A DNA stretch of 64,000 nucleotides, from positions 1 through 64,000 of the forward strand of contig JAGZIY010000008.1 in the NCBI GenBank assembly GCA_018365995.1, written 5' to 3'. Below the pieces are notes generated by a model. It did not search any database. It saw only the letters and a list, made by a program, of their open reading frames with translations, and was not told the origin of the DNA. The position numbers were made by a program, and so were the translations under genes. This document shows, one piece after another, positions 35,133 through 45,240 of this stretch; position 1 is the first letter of the stretch; every line of letters begins with the position of its first letter. Origin of the DNA: Butyricicoccus pullicaecorum (lineage in GTDB: Bacteria > Bacillota > Clostridia > Oscillospirales > Butyricicoccaceae).

Positions 35133-36191
35133 GTGTACAAACAATATGCACTGCGGCTCATCAGCGCATCTGTCGGGCTGCTGCTTGTATGTGCGGCGAC
35201 TGTTTTTCTGCTCGATCCGGCCTTTCAATACCATCTGCCGTTTGCTGGTATTGAGGCAACCTATACCAACGAGCGATATCAGAACGCAGGACTCATCAAA
35301 AATGAGGACTATGATTCAATCTGTATCGGTTCCTCTGTCACGTCCAATTTCCGTGCCAGCTGGTTTGACGAACGCTTTGGCGGCAAAACTCTAAAGGTCA
35401 GCTATCCCGGCGGCACCTTTTCCGACTTCGACCTTGCACTCGAAACCGCCTATGCCACGCATGATATCAAGCAGGTTTATTGGAGCCTTGACCCCAAGCT
35501 GCTGTCTGCCGATCCCAAGGACTCCCATGAAATACCAACCTATCTCTATGACTTCAATCCACTCAATGATTTGCAATATCTGCTCAACAAGGATATCCTG
35601 CTCGAATCCTGCGCTGCCTCTGCCCTTGCCAGCCTGACGCATACCCATACCGAACTGGACGAAGCTTTCATATGGGAAACCCCGGACACACGCTATGGTC
35701 TTGATGTGGCAATTGCCTCTTACCGGCGTCCCGAGGACATTGGCTTTCAATATGACCGTCATGTATTCAACGAGGCATTGCGCGCCAATCTGGAAATCAT
35801 CGACAAATGGGTAGACGGGCACCCAGAGACAACCTTCTATCTGTATTTCCCACCTTACTCCACCCTGTATTTTGACAGCATCAAGCGGCAGGGACAGATC
35901 GATGCCATGATGTTCCTGCTCTATGATACCGCAAACCGCTACAAGGATAAAGAAAATGTACGTTTTTACAGCTTTATCGATCAAAATGCAATCACCACAA
36001 ACTACGATAACTACACGGATATGGTGCATTACCGCAGCGAAGTCAATCGGTATATCGTAGATTATATGGCAGACAATCCTCCCATGGACGATGCCGCTGT
36101 TTCTGCACTTGCCAGCCATCTGCGTTCTCTCATGGAAAACTATGATTTTGATAGTCTCTATCCGCCCTCTGTGCAGGACAAATATAAATAG
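35133..36191 (+). CDS. Membrane-anchored SGNH/AlgJ-like acyl-transfer partner
   Basis: This 352-residue protein has one N-terminal membrane segment (about 5-25) and an outside domain resembling SGNH hydrolases. SICIGSSVTSNF near residue 65 holds the likely Ser nucleophile, and DMVHYRSEVNRYI near 320 could provide the Asp-His pair. GTG 35133 follows AAAGGAGGATTCT. Translational spacing with the MBOAT gene argues that it completes acetyl transfer to a surface glycan. Family assignment is moderate. Confidence 0.75.
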   Translation: MYKQYALRLISASVGLLLVCAATVFLLDPAFQYHLPFAGIEATYTNERYQNAGLIKNEDYDSICIGSSVTSNFRASWFDERFGGKTLKVSYPGGTFSDFDLALETAYATHDIKQVYWSLDPKLLSADPKDSHEIPTYLYDFNPLNDLQYLLNKDILLESCAASALASLTHTHTELDEAFIWETPDTRYGLDVAIASYRRPEDIGFQYDRHVFNEALRANLEIIDKWVDGHPETTFYLYFPPYSTLYFDSIKRQGQIDAMMFLLYDTANRYKDKENVRFYSFIDQNAITTNYDNYTDMVHYRSEVNRYIVDYMADNPPMDDAAVSALASHLRSLMENYDFDSLYPPSVQDKYK

Positions 36192-36257
36192 CAAGCCATG
36201 ATACAAAACAAATCGCTCCCCGCACCACCGGCAAGACGGTGCAATTCGGCGCAAAGC

Positions 36258-36294
36258 AAAAAATTCCGAGGCATAGATACCTCGGAATTTTTTT
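36258..36294 (+). terminator. Terminator after the acylation pair
   Basis: AATTCCGAGG pairs with CCTCGGAATT, with A and T runs outside (36258-36271 with 36280-36293). Confidence 0.9.
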
Positions 36295-36360
36295 ATGCGC
36301 AGACCTTGTGTGTACCAACCAAAGATACAGTCTCATGCTGCTTTAAAAAACCTGTATTTT

Positions 36361-37029
36361 TTATGTTATATCGCCCGAAAGCAGCGTGAAATGACTGCGT
36401 GAAAAATCTACCAGTCCATCTCGCTTCATTTTTCCCAGTTCTTGTGAAAGGGCGCTGCGGTCCACCGACAGATAGTCTGCAAGCTCCTGCCGATTAAACG
36501 GGATATCAAAGGTAGAGCTGCCCTGTACCTGCGCGTGATAAGATAAATATGCCAACAGTTTTTCTCTGGTCGTGCGTCTGGAAATATGATCGATTTTACG
36601 CGACAGCATCAAATTTTTCTGTGCCAATATCTGCATCAGATTTTGAATTAGGCGCAGATGAAAAGTGCACGCCTGCCCACATACAGCCATCGCCTGTGCG
36701 ATTTCCAAAAAGACGACCGTGGTATCCTCTGCCGCCAGCACACTCACAGCAACCGGCTGTCCCGGCGCGCAGGCATAGGATTCTCCAAAAATATCGCCCG
36801 CGGCAGCTTCCCCCAAAATGCTGCGGTTTCCCCAAAAATCATCGCGCAGTATCAGCACCTTTCCCCGCGCGACCATACCGACCGTGTGAACACGGTCTCC
36901 CTCCTGCCAGATGACCTCATTTTTCTGATAGCTGCGCTGTAGCGGACGCAGGCAATGCATAAGTGCTTCCATTTCCTGTGGCTCGATTCCTCGAAACAAC
37001 GCATTTTTACCAAGCAAAAAATCCTGCAT
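36361..37029 (-). CDS. Crp/Fnr-family transcriptional regulator
   Basis: This 222-residue regulator has an N-terminal cyclic-nucleotide-binding-like fold (about 10-120, with GKVLILRD and GDIFGESYA) and a C-terminal winged helix (about 145-220, with FNRQELADYLSVDRSALSQELGKM). No Fnr-type cysteine cluster is evident, so an iron-sulfur sensor is unlikely and the ligand is unknown. ATG 37029 follows AGGGAGGGC. It lies alone, downstream of the GH20 gene on the same strand. Confidence 0.88.
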   Translation of the reverse strand: MQDFLLGKNALFRGIEPQEMEALMHCLRPLQRSYQKNEVIWQEGDRVHTVGMVARGKVLILRDDFWGNRSILGEAAAGDIFGESYACAPGQPVAVSVLAAEDTTVVFLEIAQAMAVCGQACTFHLRLIQNLMQILAQKNLMLSRKIDHISRRTTREKLLAYLSYHAQVQGSSTFDIPFNRQELADYLSVDRSALSQELGKMKRDGLVDFSRSHFTLLSGDIT

Positions 37030-37092
37030 ACGCCCTCCCTTGATTCATGTCCGTATTTTCTTCAGTATACGATGATTTTTCCCCAATGTAAA

Positions 37093-37132
37093 GAGCAGTA
37101 TCCGGCATACATGCCGAATACTGCTCCTTTTT
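37093..37132. terminator. Hairpin between the GH20 and Crp/Fnr genes
   Basis: GAGCAGTAT/ATACTGCTC with an inner CGGCAT/ATGCCG stem. The better T-run is on the plus strand, but position suits the end of the minus-strand GH20 transcript. Confidence 0.6.
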
Positions 37133-37161
37133 ATGCGCTTTTCTCCATAAATTGCTTTGTA

Positions 37162-40100
37162 TTATTTTTTCAAAAGCTGCTCAAAACGCATCAGAATGGC
37201 TGCAACCTGTGCACGTGTCGCCTGCTGCTTCGGTGCCAAAGAACCGGCTCCAGCACCCTGAATCAAGCCCTCCTGAAGCGCCCAATCCATCGCAGACTTT
37301 GCCCAATCACTGACCTGTGCTCCATCTTGGAAGCCTGCGCTTGCATTTCCAGAACTCTTGGGCTGTCCTGCGAACTTATACAAAGTAACCGCCAACTGTT
37401 CTCTTGTAATATTGGCATTTGGTGCAAATTTACTCTCACCAACACCCAGAACCAAATTGATATGAGATGCCCATGCGACAGCCTTCTCAAAATAGGAATT
37501 TGCAGGTACATCTGTGAAGGCATTGCTGCCGGCAGGTGTCGGTGTGCCGCTCAAACGATGCAGTACGGTAACCAGCATACCGCGTGTCATCGCAGTATCC
37601 GGCGCAAAAGATTTTTCCGAGACGCCACTAAACAAGTGATTGGTAACCGCCCATGCAATCGCGTCCTGTCCCCAATGCCCACTGACATCGGTAAACGGCT
37701 TGATGGTCTCTGGATTTGCCGGAACGGTCGGCGCAATTGGCGCTACTGGTGTAATCCCAGTTTCCGGCTTGTCCTGCTCAGTTGGCTTTTCTTCAGGCTT
37801 TTCCTCCGGTTTTTTATCCGGCTTGTCACTGCCGCCATTGGGTCTGCGCTCTCTCCAGCTTGCATACAGGTCAAGATTAGACTTGACCGGTGTTCCAAAT
37901 TCATACGGCGTTTTGCAATCGAAATCTGTATACCAGCCTTGGAATGTATATCCGGTCTTTGATGGCTCCTCCGGCTCAGTTACCCAGCCGCCATCAGGAA
38001 TCTGTACGGTTTCCGTACGGTCTCCATCGATATGGAATACCACACTGTGCCTGCCGGAATCGGTAATATCATATGTCGTTCTTACCTCGCCTTTGCATCG
38101 TCCCGTGCCGGTTATGATTACGGTTCCGGTTCCTGCTGCGGTATGATTCTCATAGGACAAGGTGTAATCACGGCCCTCCCGCAGCTCAGCTCCGTTATCT
38201 TTAAGCTTTACTATCGGCTTTGGTGTAGCCTGTCCATTTACCAGCGGGTAGCTTGTCTGCGGCAGCTTAATGTCTGTCCCATTCGTCAAATCTATGGGTT
38301 TGCACACACGTACTTCTGCCGCTGAAACAAACTTCGTTTCACTGTCTGACAGCGTTTCCAGACCAATCAGACGCACATACTGTGCAGTAACTGCATCAAA
38401 GGTTGCAATCTTCCAGTCCGGAGACGTGCTCCATGTACCAGCTGCAACGTCCGTCCATGGGTCGGTCTCATTTTCCTTAACCTGAATCTTATAGCCCTTG
38501 ATAATTCCGTTCACGCCCTGTTTGCGCGGCAGATAACGCAGTGCATTGATTTCTGTCGGCTGATCAAGTTTCAGTTCCAACCATGCATTCTCATCTGTGC
38601 AGGATTCGCCCCACTTGGTGTGCCACATGGTTTCGGGATCTCCGTCGATTGCCAGATTTGCCTCACCATCATTTGGCTGAACGCTGCCGGCTGTTGCTGT
38701 CATCTCACTGCGCGGAACATCATATTTATCACTCTGTGACAGGTCAATCCCGTTGTCCGCATTTCTGACAGACACATCATCAATCTGTCCCACAAACGCG
38801 TTTGTCTTACTGCCAATTCGTGCAATCGGCATTACAAAGGAGGAATGTGTGATTCCCGTCTTGCCGATAAAACGGGTATTGGAACTTGCGTCCGACAGGA
38901 AAGAACCAACTGCGCTTACCGGCTCGCTGCCATTAACAGAAAGTGTGGTATTGCCATCGGTATTGTGCAGCGTCAAGGTTACCCATTCCTCCATTGGGAG
39001 GTCGATATCGAATACATAATCGTAGAGTTCCCTCGAAAAGCCAAGTTTCCATCTGCTGGGATAGTCCTTATCCTGAATCGCCTTGATTGTATATTCATCA
39101 TAGGCATGATCTGCCTCAAACAAAATCTGCTCATCTGGTCCGCCGGCGCTTTTCTTCACACGGAATGTGAGTTCGGTATCCCAGCCCAGCTTATCGAGCC
39201 CGCCGCCGACCTCAGCATAGCTTTCGCCGCCGTTCAGATGCAATCCGCTTTCTCTGATTTCTGCATTATGCAGCGTCAAATCTCGACCATTGCCCGAGGA
39301 ATCCTGCACACCATCAAAATCATAGCGCACTGTTTCCGTGGTGCCCTGCTTGTTTTCGACTTCGAACAACGGATTGCTGTTTGGTGCCATGCCAATGGTC
39401 TCTGCGTCCTGCTTCATCTCTTCAAAGGTACGGTCCAGTTCACCAGCCTCACCCCACATCTTGACACTCAGCGGAACCAGCGCATCATAAAAGCGTACAA
39501 ATGTATCAACCTCATCAATACCGGCTGCACGGGTATCAATATTGTCCTGCCAAATCGCGAAGGCTGCGCCCAACATCTGGTCGGAACCCGCGGGAATGAT
39601 GGTGCCGCCCATATTGTTCGGCGTCCATGTCTCATACAGGTTCTTCGCATTGAGATAGTCACCATATCCGCCCTTGTTGCCCTTACCATTTGGCACCATA
39701 TAGAGCGCACCATCGACCGTATTGATTAGGTCAAATCCATTTTTATACATCTGCTGCGGATTTGCCCAGCCAGTATTCCAGATATTCATCTGTACGCCGT
39801 CTGCTTCTTCCGGAGTCACCTCAATGGTATCACTGTTCATCTGTGTGAGGCTGCCCCAAATACGCAATGTACGGTTCTTGTCCTTCATATACGCAATCAT
39901 TTGCTTTACAAATGTTCGGTAAGCATCATGACTGTCATAGAATTCATCAGCGCCGATATGTACCGTACTCTCCGGCGCAAAGGTGTTGTCGTCCAGATAA
40001 TTGTCATATACCGTCTTGACAAAATCAATATTTTCCTGTTTGGAAATGTCGATATGATCAATCCACGGTCTCTTGTTCTGTCCCTTTATCAGCGCGGTTT

Positions 40101-42339
40101 CGGGGAATGTTTGGGTCAGCGGCAGGGCATGTGCCGGCACGTCCAACTCAGGCACGATATTGATACCGAGCGCCGCAGACTCGTCCACAAAGTCGCGGAA
40201 CTCCTGCTTGCTGTAATGATAATCCTTAGAGGCTGGTGTTTTTCCATCTTCGCCGGGGGTGTACTCCAAACGGTATCCAGAGTATGCTTCCCATGCCTTA
40301 TTGGGCCAGCCCTCCTCGTCGGTACTGTCTACATAATCCTCCATGAAAATCAGGTTGTCGCTCAAATGCACATGGAAGTCATTGAGTTTGAACCATGACA
40401 TGTTCTTGACGACCTCTTGCAGCATGTCCATGGAGAACGGTTTACGTCCCACGTCCATCAGGAATCCACGCAGCTTAAACTCTGGATAGTCTCTTGCCGT
40501 ACCCTGTGCAATGGTGCGCGCATCTCCGCTCAGCATGAGCGCCTGAAGTACTGAGCGTGTACCCCAATAAATGCCCACTTTATCCGTAGCCTTGAGTTCT
40601 ACCTGCTCGGTTACCGTCATCTGATAGGTTTCTTTATCAAAGCCCGGCAAATCCGATTCAAGAGACAGAACAATATCTCCTGCCTGTGCCCCATCTGAGA
40701 CAATTTCCGGCTGGAAATCAAACAATGCCTGTATGTCCTTTTGCAGTTCCTGTGCTACGGACTCGAGTGCCGCGTCTGTACAAACAATGCGGCTGCTCTC
40801 TGTGAGTGCAAAGGTTTTGCCCTGCTGGTCGGCGGTACTGTACCACTCGGTCAACTCTGGAATGACAGCCGGCTTTTCATTGCCTTCATTTTCTGTATGC
40901 TGACCCTTTACCTTAAAAGGAACAGTTCTTACGGCAGTATCTTTTGGGTCCTGCTGATTGACAACCTCGACATCGAGATCTACATTCATGTCTACGAGCG
41001 GCTGATAAATTGTGCCGTCCTGTCCAATGACCTGCTCATAGTTTGCAGCCACGGTAATATCGAACCCGTCCGTTGTATCATATACAAGCTTGCCGTCCTG
41101 CTCACGCGGATTGATGCTCTCTGCCACAGAGGAGGCGTCCTTGATGGTGCTCGGCTTTTCCTGATACACCTCAAACTCATACATGGCAACATTGTTCCAG
41201 CTTGTTGACGAATACTCTTCCACGCGCACGCGGATATGCCGCGCCTGTACAGCGTTGTCAAAGTCAATCTTTTCTACCAGATTCTCTGTCTTTTTCTTCA
41301 GTTCCTTTTGTACGTCCCACTTGTTTCCATCAGTAGAGGTTTCGATAAAATAATGCGACGCACTGGACTGTTCCCAGTAAATGACAACGCCGCCGATGGT
41401 GCGTGTCTGCCCCAAGTCATAGGTAATGGTTGGGTTTTCTACGTTTTGGTCGGTTGCCCAGCGCGAGCTTTTGCTTGTGCGGTCACCGTCACGCGCTTTG
41501 TCTGCATTAAAATCGGTGCCAGCTTCTACATTACTTTCCGTTGCAGTAACGCCTTCCTGACGTGCTAAATTCGTGCCGGCAGGAAGCGCCGCAGTGGGCT
41601 GTACCGGTGCCAATACAGCAGATTTTCCATACACGGCAAACTCCTGCACACCGACAGCAGAGTTGTTCTCTGTGGTAACAATGCACAGGCGAACATGCTG
41701 TGCCTCTACCTCCTTCTGGAACGGAATCCGCTCCTCTTTCTGTGTACTTGTGTGATGCGCCTGCACGTCCCATGCAGTTCCATTTACAGAAGTTTCTATA
41801 AAATACTCCTTGATGGTATCGGCAGACTCCCACTGTACCTGCACACCCTCCAGCGCACAGAGTCCCTGCAAATCATAGGAGAGAGAAACCTGTCCGTCCT
41901 TCGCTTCGGCTGTCCACGCAGAACCGCTTTCCCCATCTCGTGCATGCTCTGCGTCGGAGCCTTGCGCCGTATGTGAAGCACTGACCTGTACTTCCTGCTC
42001 CTGTGCCAAATTTTTTCCTGTAAATACTGGGCTTTCCTGCTCCGGCAGCTTGGACTGCTCGTCCTGCTGTGCGGAATCCTGCGGCTTTTCTTCCTTTTCT
42101 ACAGCATCTTCTGTCTTTTCGTCATCTGGTGTTTCCGATTCTGTGCTCTGTGCCAGAGTCAGTTCCATCATCGGAACCGAACTGCTGCTCTGCGCAGGGG
42201 TCAATTCTGCCATCTGGTCTGCCATCTGTGTGGACAGCTCCTCCAAAGCATGTGCCGAAAGCGGCCCGACAGCCGGCCCAAACGTCACACTCGATGCCAG
42301 AAGCAAACAAATAGCTTTTTTATAAAAATTATGATTCAC
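37162..42339 (-). CDS. Giant SLH-anchored GH20 beta-hexosaminidase
   Basis: This protein of about 1725 residues has a signal peptide (1-35), then two F5/8-type carbohydrate-binding modules (about 95-235 and 250-390). A GH20 accessory domain and catalytic barrel occupy about 490-960, with the catalytic Asp-Glu pair in VHIGADEFYD. A LamG-like module, a third F5/8 module, a List-Bact_rpt repeat (TFQGWYTDFDCKTPYEF), a Pro/Glu linker and three C-terminal SLH domains follow. It should hydrolyse terminal HexNAc residues on host glycans while attached to the wall. GTG 42339 sits 8 bases after GAGG of GAGGTGATC. Confidence 0.9.
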   Translation of the reverse strand: MNHNFYKKAICLLLASSVTFGPAVGPLSAHALEELSTQMADQMAELTPAQSSSSVPMMELTLAQSTESETPDDEKTEDAVEKEEKPQDSAQQDEQSKLPEQESPVFTGKNLAQEQEVQVSASHTAQGSDAEHARDGESGSAWTAEAKDGQVSLSYDLQGLCALEGVQVQWESADTIKEYFIETSVNGTAWDVQAHHTSTQKEERIPFQKEVEAQHVRLCIVTTENNSAVGVQEFAVYGKSAVLAPVQPTAALPAGTNLARQEGVTATESNVEAGTDFNADKARDGDRTSKSSRWATDQNVENPTITYDLGQTRTIGGVVIYWEQSSASHYFIETSTDGNKWDVQKELKKKTENLVEKIDFDNAVQARHIRVRVEEYSSTSWNNVAMYEFEVYQEKPSTIKDASSVAESINPREQDGKLVYDTTDGFDITVAANYEQVIGQDGTIYQPLVDMNVDLDVEVVNQQDPKDTAVRTVPFKVKGQHTENEGNEKPAVIPELTEWYSTADQQGKTFALTESSRIVCTDAALESVAQELQKDIQALFDFQPEIVSDGAQAGDIVLSLESDLPGFDKETYQMTVTEQVELKATDKVGIYWGTRSVLQALMLSGDARTIAQGTARDYPEFKLRGFLMDVGRKPFSMDMLQEVVKNMSWFKLNDFHVHLSDNLIFMEDYVDSTDEEGWPNKAWEAYSGYRLEYTPGEDGKTPASKDYHYSKQEFRDFVDESAALGINIVPELDVPAHALPLTQTFPETALIKGQNKRPWIDHIDISKQENIDFVKTVYDNYLDDNTFAPESTVHIGADEFYDSHDAYRTFVKQMIAYMKDKNRTLRIWGSLTQMNSDTIEVTPEEADGVQMNIWNTGWANPQQMYKNGFDLINTVDGALYMVPNGKGNKGGYGDYLNAKNLYETWTPNNMGGTIIPAGSDQMLGAAFAIWQDNIDTRAAGIDEVDTFVRFYDALVPLSVKMWGEAGELDRTFEEMKQDAETIGMAPNSNPLFEVENKQGTTETVRYDFDGVQDSSGNGRDLTLHNAEIRESGLHLNGGESYAEVGGGLDKLGWDTELTFRVKKSAGGPDEQILFEADHAYDEYTIKAIQDKDYPSRWKLGFSRELYDYVFDIDLPMEEWVTLTLHNTDGNTTLSVNGSEPVSAVGSFLSDASSNTRFIGKTGITHSSFVMPIARIGSKTNAFVGQIDDVSVRNADNGIDLSQSDKYDVPRSEMTATAGSVQPNDGEANLAIDGDPETMWHTKWGESCTDENAWLELKLDQPTEINALRYLPRKQGVNGIIKGYKIQVKENETDPWTDVAAGTWSTSPDWKIATFDAVTAQYVRLIGLETLSDSETKFVSAAEVRVCKPIDLTNGTDIKLPQTSYPLVNGQATPKPIVKLKDNGAELREGRDYTLSYENHTAAGTGTVIITGTGRCKGEVRTTYDITDSGRHSVVFHIDGDRTETVQIPDGGWVTEPEEPSKTGYTFQGWYTDFDCKTPYEFGTPVKSNLDLYASWRERRPNGGSDKPDKKPEEKPEEKPTEQDKPETGITPVAPIAPTVPANPETIKPFTDVSGHWGQDAIAWAVTNHLFSGVSEKSFAPDTAMTRGMLVTVLHRLSGTPTPAGSNAFTDVPANSYFEKAVAWASHINLVLGVGESKFAPNANITREQLAVTLYKFAGQPKSSGNASAGFQDGAQVSDWAKSAMDWALQEGLIQGAGAGSLAPKQQATRAQVAAILMRFEQLLKK

Positions 42340-42594
42340 CCAGATCACCTCATCCTTTTTCTTCTGATATCATTCCGGAAAACTTCCTGTTCCTACAAAT
42401 TTATTATAGGAATTTGTACCTATTTTTTCCACTTCTATTTTTATCAATTTTTTACTGTATTTTTTATACACATTGCCTGTACATTCCGTAACTCCACAAG
42501 CATTTCACACAAATCCTCCCTAAATTATCCAGATTTATATAATTTTTCTGCCGTTCTCCAAAAACGGACAGAATACGAAGAAAAATTTTACCAG
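42340..42594. other. AT-rich region upstream of the GH20 gene
   Basis: No gene is supported between the GH20 start and the MATE terminator. The sequence is T-rich on the plus strand and should hold the GH20 promoter on the minus strand; I could not place a convincing -35/-10 pair. Confidence 0.4.
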
Positions 42595-42642
42595 TGAAAA
42601 AAATACGCTCCCTGCCATACCCAATGGATACAGCAGAGAGCG
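42595..42642 (-). terminator. Terminator after the MATE gene
   Basis: On the minus strand CGCTCTCTGC pairs imperfectly with GCAGGGAGCG, followed by TATTTTTTT. Confidence 0.75.
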
Positions 42643-42669
42643 GTCAAAATGCAAATTCCGGTGATACAC

Positions 42670-44016
42670 TTATTCCTTTGTATATCTTCCATATGGATAG
42701 ACCTTTCGGTATCGAATGATACAGAACACCGATACACAAAGCGCAAGGGTTTCTGCCACAGGCGCTGCACACCAAACACCTGTCACACCAAAGAGTGCCG
42801 CCATTGTCAGGATACTTCCGGCAAGGAACACAAGGGTACGCAAAAAGGACAGGATTGCAGAAACACGTCCATTTCCAAACGCGGTAAAGAGTGCGGATGC
42901 AAACAGATTGGTTCCTTTCATCAGATAACTCAGTCCATAATATCCCATACCAGTGACTGCCAAAATATAGATGGGACTGCCCGCAGGCGCAAAAAACGCA
43001 GCCAGACGCCCACCCAGCCAGCGCGTTCCCAGCGTCATGGAAACACCGATTACCGCGCACGAAATCAGGCTCATGTAAAAAATCTTATGAATGTTCCGTG
43101 TATCTCCCTTGCCATAGTTATAGCTAATGAGCGGCGCGACCCCCATTGCATAGCCAAGGCTGATGGCAACCAGCGCAAAATCCACATAGAGCACAATGGC
43201 AACCGCAGCGACGCCCTGCTGACCGACCAGACGCATCATGGTCACATTAAACAAAAATGTCGTAACGCTTTCCGACAGATAACTTACCATTTCAGAAGAG
43301 CCATTTGCTGCTGCCGCCACCAGCTGTCTCCAATGTTGTACGGGACGGATCAGGTGAAAGGCAGCCTGCCTGTTCCATCGGAAATAGCACAATCCAAAAA
43401 CCGCCGGAATACAAAATCCAATTCCGGTTGCAATCGCCGCACCCGAAATTCCCCAATGGAATACACCCATAAAGACGCTGTCCAAAACAATATTGGTCAC
43501 GCCGCTGAGGACGGTTATGCACAGTCCGAGCTGCGGCTTGCCTGCCGCGACAATGAGTGACTGAAACTGTATCTGCAAAATACTCATAGGGAGAAAACAT
43601 AAAATCGGCATTGCATACTGATAGCAATACGGAAAAAGTGCTTCATTGGCACCCAAGAACAAAATTACAGGCTTGAGAAACAGCAGAAGCAGCGCACTCA
43701 GCACCAGCCCAATGCCCACCGTAACCGCAATGACAAAGGAAAATAGTTCATTTGCGCCCTTCCGGTCGCCCTCTCCCAGCTTGCGGGACACGATTGCCGT
43801 TGTACCGGTTCCGAACATGGTGCCCAATGCGACAACAATGCTCATGAGCGGATAGACGACATTGATTGCAGAAAATGCTTCTGTCCCCACAAAGTGCGAA
43901 ACCAGTACACCATCTGCCACTGTATACAGCGAGAGCACCACCATCATGATGATCGAGGGCAGGGTAAAACGCAGCAGGAATACGGGGGTGATCTCATGCT
44001 CCATGGTATGTTTCAT
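42670..44016 (-). CDS. MATE-family efflux transporter
   Basis: This 448-residue protein with 12 predicted membrane helices belongs to the MATE (MepA/DinF-like) exporters, which expel cationic drugs or metabolites with sodium or proton flow. Typical stretches are LPSIIMMVVLSLYTVADGVLVSHFVG near the start and SRKLGEGDRKGANELFSF. ATG 44016 follows AAAGGAGG by 8 bases. It is a single gene. The drug range cannot be read from sequence. Confidence 0.9.
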   Translation of the reverse strand: MKHTMEHEITPVFLLRFTLPSIIMMVVLSLYTVADGVLVSHFVGTEAFSAINVVYPLMSIVVALGTMFGTGTTAIVSRKLGEGDRKGANELFSFVIAVTVGIGLVLSALLLLFLKPVILFLGANEALFPYCYQYAMPILCFLPMSILQIQFQSLIVAAGKPQLGLCITVLSGVTNIVLDSVFMGVFHWGISGAAIATGIGFCIPAVFGLCYFRWNRQAAFHLIRPVQHWRQLVAAAANGSSEMVSYLSESVTTFLFNVTMMRLVGQQGVAAVAIVLYVDFALVAISLGYAMGVAPLISYNYGKGDTRNIHKIFYMSLISCAVIGVSMTLGTRWLGGRLAAFFAPAGSPIYILAVTGMGYYGLSYLMKGTNLFASALFTAFGNGRVSAILSFLRTLVFLAGSILTMAALFGVTGVWCAAPVAETLALCVSVFCIIRYRKVYPYGRYTKE

Positions 44017-44057
44017 ACAGAGAACCTCCTTTTTTTATCAGTTCTCCTATTCTACCA

Positions 44058-44549
44058 TCAAATACGCGGCTTGAAAAGCCCTGTTTTATTGCCTCGCAGA
44101 ACAGCTCTGCCCTGCTCAACGGTGCATGCCGTCAGCGCAAAGGCGATGGGGCACGGCTCTGCCGGTGCAAAAGGCACCGAGACACAAACCACACCGTCAC
44201 ATAGGCAGCAGACCGCCTGCCCGCTGTCTATACAAGCATCGATTTTTGCATCTCCCGTGTGGAATATCACCTGTCCATTTTCACTTAAAAAGTATGTATC
44301 CGGCAGGACAGCATAGCCAGCCCCCTCCAGTTCACTTTTCCAGACCTTGCGGCAAATATGCAGCGTGCCGCTTTCCTCCGGCTCCATCACACCAATTCGA
44401 AATGGTTCTCTGTCTGCCTGCACCCCATAAAGGCGCAGCACACAGGCAGTTTCCACCCTGCACAGGGCTTCCCATCTGACGCAGCCGGACTCCTGCTCTA
44501 TCCAGACCCAGCCGACCTGTTCCCCTTTATAAAACACAGGACACTTCAT
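44058..44549 (-). CDS. Hypothetical 163-residue protein
   Basis: I do not recognise this protein. It starts at ATG 44549 after AAGGGAGGCGGC. It is soluble, predicted mostly beta, and has nine cysteines, including the run AVCCLCDGVVCV. The N-terminal KCPVFYKGEQVGWVWI could be a small beta domain. It lies 41 bases upstream of the MATE gene on the same strand and may share its transcript. A terminator separates it from the gene before it. Confidence 0.6.
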   Translation of the reverse strand: MKCPVFYKGEQVGWVWIEQESGCVRWEALCRVETACVLRLYGVQADREPFRIGVMEPEESGTLHICRKVWKSELEGAGYAVLPDTYFLSENGQVIFHTGDAKIDACIDSGQAVCCLCDGVVCVSVPFAPAEPCPIAFALTACTVEQGRAVLRGNKTGLFKPRI

Positions 44550-44569
44550 ACGCCGCCTCCCTTGTGCGC

Positions 44570-44604
44570 AAAAGAAAACGCGCATCTACTATTTATAGAT
44601 ACGC
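44570..44604 (-). terminator. Terminator after the 197-residue gene
   Basis: On the minus strand GCGTATCTA pairs with TAGATGCGC, followed by GTTTTCTTTT. Confidence 0.8.
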
Positions 44605-44625
44605 ATTCTTGTTGATTTTATGCAG

Positions 44626-45219
44626 TTATCCAAGCGAATAATCTCCGGAAATGAGCACCTTAGTGCGTTCGGATGCCTGAAACCCGCTCGACTGTGTGGT
44701 TGCCGTATAGAGAGAGTAGAGCGCAAGAGGCTGTCCCTCGGTAAGTTCCCCCACCTCGGACAGGTTGACCAGTCCCTTTTCTCCGCTCTCAAAGCAGTTT
44801 GCCGCACCGCTTCGCAAAACCACCTCTGAGCCAACTGCCAAATACACCTTCTGCCCTGCCGAAAGGGTCAGGGACTTCCACGTGCCGCTGTCTGCGGCTG
44901 TCCCATTTCCTGCCGCTGCCACACGCTTCAAAAAGGTCTCGTCCGATGCCAAGGCAGCAGCCGCCTCTGTGATTTTCCGGTCGATTTGCTGCGACAGGGC
45001 ATTGATGCGCGCACTGAGCGCATTGCCTTGCTCACCAGCAGCGGCCTCTGCTGCCTGCATAGCTTTTGGTGTCACGACTGCGTCCAGATAACTCTGTGTA
45101 ATGAGCGGATCGTCTGCCGAGCCAGACGGTGCCGCAACTGCAAAATATCCCGAAACCAGCAGACACATCATAAGCACTGCGGCAATGGAAATAGTTAGCT
45201 TCTGTTCGATTGGCTTCAT
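44626..45219 (-). CDS. Hypothetical membrane-anchored protein
   Basis: I do not recognise this 197-residue protein. One N-terminal membrane segment (about 10-30) anchors it. An Ala-rich helical region (about 50-105, SARINALSQQIDRKI) could form a coiled coil, and a compact beta-rich end follows (LSAGQKVYLAVGSEVVLRSGAA). ATG 45219 is 8 bases after CGGAG; the upstream GTG 45228 overlaps that site. It follows mazF by 21 bases and is likely in the alr-mazF operon. An envelope role is an inference. Confidence 0.6.
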   Translation of the reverse strand: MKPIEQKLTISIAAVLMMCLLVSGYFAVAAPSGSADDPLITQSYLDAVVTPKAMQAAEAAAGEQGNALSARINALSQQIDRKITEAAAALASDETFLKRVAAAGNGTAADSGTWKSLTLSAGQKVYLAVGSEVVLRSGAANCFESGEKGLVNLSEVGELTEGQPLALYSLYTATTQSSGFQASERTKVLISGDYSLG

Positions 45220-45240
45220 CGAATTCACTCCGTTCTCTTT

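Noticed and set aside
37162..42339. Several separate genes across the giant GH20 region
   Set aside because: One uninterrupted minus-strand frame carries signal peptide, GH20, binding modules and SLH repeats in a sensible order; the plus-strand frames there are shadows.
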